A stretch of 8,382 nt of DNA, from the NCBI GenBank assembly GCA_964510785.1, contig CAZECM010000114.1:1-8382 (forward strand). Direction: 5' to 3'. Source of the DNA: JAAYZM01 sp964510785 (GTDB lineage Bacteria; Actinomycetota; Actinomycetes; Actinomycetales; Cellulomonadaceae). The notes under the pieces are model-generated. The model searched no databases, was not told where the DNA came from, and saw nothing but the letters and a program-made list of their open reading frames with translations. This document shows, piece after piece, positions 1 through 4,848 of this stretch (its first letter is position 1; each line of letters begins with the position of its first letter). Made by a program: the position numbers and the translations under genes.

Positions 1-2
1 GG

Positions 3-281
3 CTCGACGACCGCAAGTGGGCCTACGTCCGCCTCGAGGGTCGCGCCTTCGGCGAGGTGCCCCTGAACCTCGAGTACAAGCTCGAGGTGTGGGACTCGCC
101 CAACTCGGCCGGCATCATCATCGACGCACTGCGCGCCGCGAAGATCGCCAAGGACCGCGGCATCGGTGGCCCGATCCTGTCCGCGTCGACGTACTTCATG
201 AAGTCGCCGCCCGTGCAGATGGAAGACACGAAGGGCCGGGCGCAGCTCGAGGCCTTCATCGCGGGCGACGCGGAGCGCTGA
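3..281 (+). CDS. ino1: Inositol-3-phosphate synthase, C-terminal fragment (5' end outside window)
   Basis: The visible 92 residues are the C-terminal quarter of myo-inositol-1-phosphate synthase. This cytosolic NAD-dependent enzyme converts glucose-6-phosphate to 1L-myo-inositol-1-phosphate, feeding phosphatidylinositol and mycothiol synthesis in actinobacteria. The diagnostic segment is LEYKLEVWDSPNSAG followed by IIIDALRAAKIA (about residues 22-49 of the fragment). It corresponds to the conserved DSPNSAG region of the family. The tail GGPILSASTYFMKSPP is also typical of actinobacterial Ino1. The family is about 360 residues long, so roughly 270 residues lie upstream of the window. The gene ends in TGA and is followed 28 nt later by a strong hairpin. 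The next gene is convergent, so ino1 is the last gene of its transcript. Confidence 0.93.
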   Translation, partial: LDDRKWAYVRLEGRAFGEVPLNLEYKLEVWDSPNSAGIIIDALRAAKIAKDRGIGGPILSASTYFMKSPPVQMEDTKGRAQLEAFIAGDAER

Positions 282-309
282 GCCCACAGCTCGCTCTCCA
301 GTCCGAGCC

Positions 310-343
310 GGAGGGCCGGCACCCACCAGGGTGCCGGCCCTCC
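310..343. terminator. Perfect 15-bp hairpin between convergent ino1 and membrane protein 1
   Basis: The arms GGAGGGCCGGCACCC (310-324) and GGGTGCCGGCCCTCC (329-343) are exact reverse complements with a 4-nt ACCA loop. The hairpin lies 28 nt past the ino1 stop and 73 nt past the stop of the convergent minus-strand gene, so it could serve both. There is no U-tract on either side, as is common for actinobacterial hairpin terminators. The remaining 344-416 gap holds only a short GCTCC-G-GGAGC dyad (394-404). Confidence 0.8.
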
Positions 344-416
344 GCCGTCTCCCGATCCCCCGTCTCTCCGCCCCCGTCCGCGGCGGCGGGCCGGCTCCGG
401 GAGCGGCGGAGGCTGG

Positions 417-1901
417 CTAGCGCGCGAGTACCCAGGCCGCGACCGCACCGATCCCCGAGCGCGACGCGACGTCACCGCCGAAGTCGATCATGGGAACCAG
501 CGTCGTGAGCACACCGGTCGCGGGGTCGAAACGCGCAACCGCGCCGAGCGACAGCTCCTCCCCGAAGGTGCACCAGTACGAGCTGCCGAGATACAGCGCG
601 TCGGCATGGGAAGCCATCGAGGAGATGTTGCGACGCCCCTCGATCGACCCGAAGGCAGGCACCTCGACCAGCGCGCCATCGAGCCACACCGCGGCGGACG
701 GAGCACAGCCATTGGCAGCGGGATCAGCCTCGAGGGCCGCGTAGTCCCAGTGCATCAGGGCTACACCGTCCTGCACGAGATGCGTTCCGCCGACGACGAC
801 GCGCCCTGACGTGAGCCTCGCACCGAGATCCTGGACCCCCCGCGACTCTCCCACCACGGTCAGCCGGTGCTCGGTGAGATCGGTGTAGCGGGGCGTCGCT
901 CCCGGGGTGTCGACGGCGCACTGTGTGAGCAGCGAGACGTCGTCGAGCCATCCCGTGAAGACGCACGACTTCCCGTCGACGCCGAACGGCACCACGCGGG
1001 CGTCCTGCGCCTCGAGGTCCACGAGGACGAGCTCGACGTCGTCGTCCTCTCCTTCGATCGCCACGTACGTGCCGGCAGGGTTGAGCACCGCCGTCCGGCC
1101 CGCGTCACCCGTGTCGATGTCCCGCCGGGACCCGTCCGGCGCCACGAGGTAGACGACGGAGCCGGCCGCGACGTACCAGACCTCGTCGCCCTCGGGCGAG
1201 GAGCCGAGGAAGGACGCCCACCCGAGAGAGAGCTCGTCCGCCGTGAGCTCTCCGGTGAGCACGCCGAGCCACCCCGTGACGGGCCCGCCGGGATAGCCGT
1301 CCTCGTACGTACCGTAGGTGACCCGCGCACGCCCCTCACCTGCACGCCAGTGGTGCACCTGGACCCACTCGACGGTCATGTCCGCCAGCCGGAAGTGGTC
1401 GCCATCGGGCGAGGTCAAGAGCACGGTCCTCGGAACGTCGTCGCTCCACTCCCGCGCGGCGTCACCCACCTGGTACACCGAGAGCACCCAACCGGGGCTC
1501 GCGAGTGACAGCACGTCCGGTGGCGCCTCGAAGTACGGCGGCAGCCCCGGCACCTCGATCGCCTCGGGCGGCGACGTCGTGGTCGTCGGGTCGGGGGACG
1601 GGTCCAGCGAGGGCGACGGGCTGCTGCTCGGCAGGTCCGGTGACGGCTGGGTCGGAGCCGGCGTCGGCGTCGCGACCGGCGCTTCCTGCAACCCGTTCCC
1701 GAGCCCGAACCACAAGCCGGCGCCGACGGCGGCGATCACGGGAACCGCGACCACGGCCTGGACCGTGTGCCGCACGACGCGCCGGCGCCGCACGACGCGC
1801 ACCCACTGTGCTAAGACACCCTCACCGGGTGCTACGCCGGAAAGCTCGTTCGCACCGGCGTGGAGTGCGGACTCCAGCAGCTCGTTCAGGTCATCGGCCA
1901 C
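417..1901 (-). CDS. Putative membrane anti-sigma factor 1 with extracellular beta-propeller-like domain
   Basis: This 494-residue protein starts at GTG 1901. A consensus Shine-Dalgarno sequence sits 5 nt away, and the start overlaps the upstream sigma gene by 11 nt. Visible order: a cytoplasmic N-terminus of about 47 residues (acidic helix, then an RRRRVVR basic stop at 38-44), one TM helix (about 48-68), a Pro/Thr/Ser stalk (about 74-112), then a 380-residue exported domain. That domain has repeated short strand-turn motifs (SPDGD, APDGS, NPAGT, DPATG) as in beta-propeller or PD40-like sensor folds. It has four cysteines (C313, C328, C399, C444), all conserved in the paralogue encoded at 2659-4134, which suggests disulphides outside the membrane. 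The anti-sigma role is inferred from the translationally coupled ECF sigma gene and the topology. The N-terminus has no HxxxCxxC zinc motif, so it is not a classical ZAS anti-sigma factor. The exported domain could instead be an enzyme or a binding lectin-like domain. Confidence 0.72.
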   Translation of the reverse strand: MADDLNELLESALHAGANELSGVAPGEGVLAQWVRVVRRRRVVRHTVQAVVAVPVIAAVGAGLWFGLGNGLQEAPVATPTPAPTQPSPDLPSSSPSPSLDPSPDPTTTTSPPEAIEVPGLPPYFEAPPDVLSLASPGWVLSVYQVGDAAREWSDDVPRTVLLTSPDGDHFRLADMTVEWVQVHHWRAGEGRARVTYGTYEDGYPGGPVTGWLGVLTGELTADELSLGWASFLGSSPEGDEVWYVAAGSVVYLVAPDGSRRDIDTGDAGRTAVLNPAGTYVAIEGEDDDVELVLVDLEAQDARVVPFGVDGKSCVFTGWLDDVSLLTQCAVDTPGATPRYTDLTEHRLTVVGESRGVQDLGARLTSGRVVVGGTHLVQDGVALMHWDYAALEADPAANGCAPSAAVWLDGALVEVPAFGSIEGRRNISSMASHADALYLGSSYWCTFGEELSLGAVARFDPATGVLTTLVPMIDFGGDVASRSGIGAVAAWVLAR

Positions 1902-2427
1902 GGCGCACCTCCTTCTGGCTGGTCTCGACCGGGATGCGTTCGGTCGCCCCCTCGAGCGGCCCGAGCCGAGCCGCGAGCGCAGCCATCCCGTCGGAGAGGT
2001 ACCGCTTGACCGCCCCTTCGCTCAGGCCGAGGGTGCGGGCCGTCTCGCGGGTCGACAGGCTCTCGAGGTGCCGCAGCACGACGCACGCCCGCACGCGCGG
2101 CGGCAGCGTGGCGAGAGCGGTGCGCAGCTCCGGGGCGAACGCGGGCTCGGGAACATCCATCTCGAGGGGTGCCACGAGCCGCAGCACCTCGGCCTCCTTG
2201 GAGCGCCGCCGCACCTGGTCGAGGAATCGCGAAGCGATGGCCCGCCGCACGTAAGCCTCGGCCTGGTCCGTCGAGGCGAACCGGGCCTTGGCGGCGAAGG
2301 TCGCGATGAACGCCTCCTGCACGAGGTCCTCCGCGGCGGCCCGGCTTCCGGACAGCAGCACGGCGAATGCGAGCAGCCGCGGGTACCGCGTCGCTGCCAC
2401 ACGCGTCAGCGTGGACTCCCAGGCCAC
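1891..2427 (-). CDS. ECF-type RNA polymerase sigma factor 1
   Basis: This 178-residue sigma-70 family factor of the ECF (group IV) type would direct RNA polymerase to a dedicated promoter set. Region 2 spans about 12-75, with AEDLVQEAFIATF (32-44) and the basic YVRRAIASRFLDQVRRR promoter-contact stretch (59-75). Region 4 spans about 100-155, with LPPRVRACVVLRHLESLSTRETA then GLSEGAVKRYLSDG as the helix-turn-helix. The start is taken at GTG 2427, because AAGGGGAGGT lies just upstream and the next residues (AWESTLTRVAATRYPRLL) align with the start of the second sigma (SRWEPMLERVARERYPRLV). The open frame continues 61 codons further upstream, but that part runs through an inverted repeat and has no sigma homology. 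The C-terminal tail (156-178) is short and ends KEVRRGR, encoded by the Shine-Dalgarno of the next gene. The stop TGA lies inside the membrane-protein gene. Confidence 0.9.
   Translation of the reverse strand: MAWESTLTRVAATRYPRLLAFAVLLSGSRAAAEDLVQEAFIATFAAKARFASTDQAEAYVRRAIASRFLDQVRRRSKEAEVLRLVAPLEMDVPEPAFAPELRTALATLPPRVRACVVLRHLESLSTRETARTLGLSEGAVKRYLSDGMAALAARLGPLEGATERIPVETSQKEVRRGR
1907..1914 (-). promoter_or_regulatory. Shine-Dalgarno of membrane protein 1, embedded in the sigma-1 gene
   Basis: On the minus strand AAGGAGGT lies 5 nt before GTG 1901 and inside the last codons of sigma-1. The site is read as codons for K-E-V in the sigma C-terminus. This fixes the membrane-protein start and indicates translational coupling. 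The paralogous pair has the identical site and spacing at 4140-4147. Confidence 0.85.
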
Positions 2428-2459
2428 GGCACCTCCCCTTCGACTCGATCTGCCTCCAC

Positions 2460-2486
2460 AACGGACGGGTGGGTCGATCGGTTGGG
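2460..2486 (-). promoter_or_regulatory. Candidate ECF promoter of sigma-1
   Basis: On the minus strand, CCCAAC (2486-2481) is followed after 17 nt by CGTT (2463-2460). The resulting transcription start would lie about 20-25 nt before the GTG at 2427. The same pair of boxes with an 18-nt spacer precedes sigma-2. An AAC-type -35 and CGT-type -10 are usual for ECF promoters, so autoregulation is plausible. This was found by eye from two sites only. Confidence 0.4.
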
Positions 2487-2561
2487 TGCCATCTTCGCGG
2501 ACCGCCGCGCCCACCCGCGCCCAAGCCGCCCTGCGCCGTCCGCTGAAGGCCCACGCCAGCA

Positions 2562-2612
2562 CGATGGCCGAAGACTTGGCATCGGAATCTGATACCAAGT
2601 CTTCGGCCATCG
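2562..2612. terminator. 18-bp perfect inverted repeat between the two sigma operons
   Basis: The arms CGATGGCCGAAGACTTGG (2562-2579) and CCAAGTCTTCGGCCATCG (2595-2612) are perfect reverse complements. After one C/A mismatch (2580/2594) the stem continues with ATC/GAT (2581-2583/2591-2593) around a small AT-richer loop. It lies 46 nt beyond the stop of membrane protein 2 and about 75 nt upstream of the candidate sigma-1 promoter. It is therefore best read as the terminator of the first operon, shielding the second. There is no U-tract. Its lower GC and very long perfect arms would also suit a dispersed palindromic repeat. It creates spurious ATG starts on both strands, reading MAEDL from each arm. 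Confidence 0.65.
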
Positions 2613-2658
2613 GACCGAGGGGTCGCGACAGGAGGTCCCGTGGGCGGGCGGTGGCCCG

Positions 2659-4134
2659 CTAGCCGGCCGCCGCGGCCGCGGAGGTGACCGTGCGGTACCA
2701 GTAGTCGATGCCGGCGCCCGGGTCGGCCTCGAGCCACGGCGTCAGGAGCGAGGTGGCTCCCGTCGCGGTATCGATCGACGTGATCTCCCACTGCACGCCG
2801 CCGGACTCGCACGACTCCGAGCCCGTCACGAGCACCGTGCCCGCACCGCCGGGCCGCAGCATGAACACGTTCGCCGAGTGCTCCCCGCCGTCGAGCGCGA
2901 GCCGCGGCGTCGTGCCGTCCCACAGCGCAACGCCCAGGGAGCAGCCACCGGGGAAGCCGTTGCTGACGACGTAGGCGAGCGTGCCGGCCGCAGCGGTCAG
3001 GCCGGTCCACGCCTCGGGCACCGGGTCACCCGCGGCGAAGGTGCGCAGCGGCGTCGTCCCGCCGTCGGCCACCGTCTCGACGCGGTAGAGCCCCGCATGC
3101 TGGGCCACGTAGTCGACCCGGTCCATCGCCGCGACGGCCTCGTCGGAGACGGGGTCGTGGCACAGCGTCGCGACCGCGACCGCGTCGAGCCAGCCGACGA
3201 CGACGCACGTCTGGTCAGGCATCCCGAACGACACCTCGCGCACGGCACCGGAGTCGAGGTCGACGACGGCAAAACCATCCTCGGACCGTACCCCCTCGGT
3301 CAGCAGCTGTCTGCCGGCCGGGTCGATCATCGGGACACCCATGGAGTCGAGGCTCGCAACGGTGCGCCGCGACCCGTCGGGGGCGATCGACCACACGGTG
3401 ACCTCCCCGTCCGGTCCGTCACCGCTGGCCACCGGGTCTTCGACCCACAGCTCCGCGCCCACGGCGGAGTAGCCGATGAAGCTCGCCCACCGCTCGAACT
3501 GCACGTCGTCGGCGACGAGGTCGCCCGTGAGCACGTCGAGCACGCCCACCGTGAGCGGGCTCTCCCCGTCCGTCCACCACACCCGGGCCTGCGCCGCACC
3601 GGCCTGCCAGTACAGCAGCTGCACGTCGAGGTCGAGCGGCAGCTCGGCGGTCCGGTACATCGCGCCGTCGGGGGCCGCGAGCACGAGCACGTGGCTCAGC
3701 GGCTCCGTCTCACCGGCCGCGAGGGCAGCGGACTGCGGCCGGTACGTCATCGCGACCCACCCGTCACCCGTGTGCGACAGCAGGTCGGCGGGCGCCTCGT
3801 AGTACGGCGGGAGCCCCGGCTCCGTCACGAGCTCACCGCGCTCGAGCTCCGCCGTCGTCGGCGAAGGCGTCGGCGAGACGACCGAGTCGGTGGGCGTGAC
3901 CGCCGGGTCGACGTCGGGCGCCCGCAGCGACCCGAGGCCGAAGTACGCGCCGGCCGCGAGACCCCCGACGAGGGGGACGACGGCGAGCGTCTGCAGGGAC
4001 CGGCGCACCACCCGCCGACGGCGCACCGTGCGCACCATCGTCGCGAAGTCGTCGGCGTCGGGGGTGAGCCCCGCGACGGATCGGGCCCTGGCATCGACCG
4101 AGTCGGCCAGCAGCTCTGAGAGCTCACGCACCAC
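2659..4134 (-). CDS. Putative membrane anti-sigma factor 2 with extracellular beta-propeller-like domain
   Basis: This 491-residue paralogue of the 417-1901 product starts at GTG 4134, overlapping the sigma-2 stop by 11 nt. It has the same architecture in register: a cytoplasmic N-terminus with LSELLADSVDARARS, RRRRVVRR at 38-45, a TM helix at about 48-67, and a Pro/Thr/Ser linker at about 72-96 that is shorter than in its paralogue. The shared post-linker block PGLPPYYEAPADLLS (106-120) is PGLPPYFEAPPDVLS in the other. The exported domain carries APDG, DPAG and DTATG turns. Its cysteines C310, C325, C398 and C442 match those of the paralogue, the first two within CxxxGWLDxV and a downstream TLC. 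It contains no zinc-binding anti-sigma motif. The role, binding sigma-2 on the cytoplasmic side until an outside signal arrives, is inferred from gene coupling and topology. The C-terminus is Ala-rich (SAAAAAG). Confidence 0.72.
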   Translation of the reverse strand: MVRELSELLADSVDARARSVAGLTPDADDFATMVRTVRRRRVVRRSLQTLAVVPLVGGLAAGAYFGLGSLRAPDVDPAVTPTDSVVSPTPSPTTAELERGELVTEPGLPPYYEAPADLLSHTGDGWVAMTYRPQSAALAAGETEPLSHVLVLAAPDGAMYRTAELPLDLDVQLLYWQAGAAQARVWWTDGESPLTVGVLDVLTGDLVADDVQFERWASFIGYSAVGAELWVEDPVASGDGPDGEVTVWSIAPDGSRRTVASLDSMGVPMIDPAGRQLLTEGVRSEDGFAVVDLDSGAVREVSFGMPDQTCVVVGWLDAVAVATLCHDPVSDEAVAAMDRVDYVAQHAGLYRVETVADGGTTPLRTFAAGDPVPEAWTGLTAAAGTLAYVVSNGFPGGCSLGVALWDGTTPRLALDGGEHSANVFMLRPGGAGTVLVTGSESCESGGVQWEITSIDTATGATSLLTPWLEADPGAGIDYWYRTVTSAAAAAG

Positions 4135-4696
4135 GACGCACCTCCTTGGTGGTCTTCTTCTTCGTGGTCACCGTCACGACGGGGTTGTCGTCCACCGTCG
4201 TCGTCCCGAGGGCGGCACCGAGCGCCGCGACCCCGTCGGACGTGTACCGCTTGACCGCGCCCTCGCTGAGCCTCAGCAGCGCGGCGGTGTCCCGGATGGA
4301 CAGGTCCTCGACGTGCCGCAGCACCACGCACGCCCGTTCCCGGGGCGGCAGGGCCGCGAGCGCCGCCTCGACCTCGCCGGGAAGACCACCGGCCGCGACC
4401 TCCGCGACGTCGGCCATCACCGCGACGGGCCTGGCCGCGTGCCGCACGAGCGCCGCCCGCTCCCGCCCGCGCTTGCGCACCGAGTCCATGAAGCGCGACA
4501 CGATCGCGCGCCGCACGTACTGCTCCGCCTCCGCGAGCGAGGCGAACCGCGCCCGGCCCGAGAACGCGGAGATGAGCGCCTCCTGCACGAGGTCCTCTGC
4601 CTCGACGCGTGAGCGCACGAGCAGCATCGCGTGGGCCACGAGGCGCGGATATCGCTCCCGCGCGACGCGTTCGAGCATCGGCTCCCACCGGCTCAT
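4124..4696 (-). CDS. ECF-type RNA polymerase sigma factor 2
   Basis: This 190-residue ECF sigma factor is paralogous to the one at 1891-2427. Region 2 has EAEDLVQEALISAFSGRARF (32-51) and YVRRAIVSRFMDSVRKR (60-76). Region 4 has LPPRERACVVLRHVEDLS (117-133) and the helix-turn-helix SEGAVKRYTSDG (144-155). The latter matches sigma-1 at all but one position, so the two may recognise similar promoters. ATG 4696 is preceded by AGGGGGAG at a 4-nt gap. The region 2-4 linker (about 77-110) is Ala/Val rich and longer than in sigma-1. A Thr/Lys-rich tail (164-190) ends in KEVRRGA, the same C-terminus as sigma-1, because the Shine-Dalgarno of the overlapping next gene is encoded there. The gene is first in its operon and divergent from the MFS gene. 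The regulon is unknown. Confidence 0.9.
   Translation of the reverse strand: MSRWEPMLERVARERYPRLVAHAMLLVRSRVEAEDLVQEALISAFSGRARFASLAEAEQYVRRAIVSRFMDSVRKRGRERAALVRHAARPVAVMADVAEVAAGGLPGEVEAALAALPPRERACVVLRHVEDLSIRDTAALLRLSEGAVKRYTSDGVAALGAALGTTTVDDNPVVTVTTKKKTTKEVRRGA
4140..4147 (-). promoter_or_regulatory. Shine-Dalgarno of membrane protein 2, embedded in the sigma-2 gene
   Basis: AAGGAGGT on the minus strand lies 5 nt before GTG 4134 and within the sigma-2 coding region. It has the same sequence, reading frame and spacing as in the other pair at 1907-1914. It decides the GTG start and marks tight sigma/anti-sigma translational coupling. Confidence 0.85.
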
Positions 4697-4719
4697 CGGG
4701 CTCCCCCTCTCTGGTGTCC

Positions 4720-4737
4720 GGGGCCCGATCGGGTCCC
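4720..4737. promoter_or_regulatory. 18-bp near-perfect palindrome in the sigma-2 5' leader
   Basis: GGGGCCCGATCGGGTCCC has a perfect 10-bp core, CCCGATCGGG (4724-4733), with flanking GGG/CCC after one G/T mismatch. It lies 24-41 nt upstream of the sigma-2 ATG, at or just downstream of the predicted transcription start. It could be an operator or a leader hairpin. No counterpart of the same length precedes sigma-1, although CGATCG occurs within that promoter spacer (2475-2480). Confidence 0.35.
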
Positions 4738-4746
4738 TACGAGGAG

Positions 4747-4774
4747 AACGCCACTCGCCTCGGGAAAAGTTGGG
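4747..4774 (-). promoter_or_regulatory. Candidate ECF promoter of sigma-2
   Basis: On the minus strand, CCCAACTTTT begins with a -35-like CCCAAC (4774-4769), followed after 18 nt by CGTT (4750-4747). The same boxes precede sigma-1 with a 17-nt spacer. The AACTT core resembles classic ECF -35 elements. It predicts a leader of about 40 nt and possible autoregulation by one or both sigma factors. Confidence 0.42.
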
Positions 4775-4787
4775 GCTGCTCCATCCT

Positions 4788-4802
4788 CCCGCGAGTCGCG
4801 GG
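4788..4802. promoter_or_regulatory. 15-nt palindrome in the divergent sigma-2 / MFS intergenic region
   Basis: CCCGCGA-G-TCGCGGG is a perfect 7-bp dyad with a single central base. It lies between the candidate sigma-2 -35 box and the MFS promoter. The position suits an operator for a dimeric regulator, but GC-rich palindromes of this length can arise by chance in such DNA. Confidence 0.3.
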
Positions 4803-4836
4803 TGGCCGACGGCGGGGAGCGGGTCGGTGCGCAGGT

Positions 4837-4842
4837 TAGGGT
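4837..4842 (+). promoter_or_regulatory. -10 element TAGGGT of a probable leaderless MFS transcript
   Basis: TAGGGT fits the actinobacterial TANNNT -10 consensus and ends 6 nt before the GTG at 4849. Transcription would then start at the first base of the start codon. There is no convincing Shine-Dalgarno upstream of the GTG, which agrees with leaderless translation. No clear -35 box is visible. Confidence 0.5.
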
Positions 4843-4848
4843 CAGCGG

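Noticed and set aside
394..404. GCTCC-G-GGAGC dyad as a separate terminator for membrane protein 1
   Set aside because: The stem is only 5 bp in very GC-rich DNA. The much stronger hairpin at 310-343 lies just beyond.
1318..2592. Plus-strand open frame of 424 codons
   Set aside because: It is antisense to membrane protein 1 and sigma-1, has compositionally biased Arg/Pro/Ser sequence, no domain and no ribosome site. It is typical of GC-rich shadow frames.
2428..2610. A 61-codon N-terminal extension of sigma-1 beginning at ATG 2610
   Set aside because: It starts inside the inverted repeat and runs through the candidate promoter. It has no homology to the paralogue, and a Shine-Dalgarno plus family alignment place the start at GTG 2427.
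2878..4119. Plus-strand open frame of 413 codons
   Set aside because: It lies entirely antisense to membrane protein 2, is Arg/Asp/His-rich, and matches no recognisable family.
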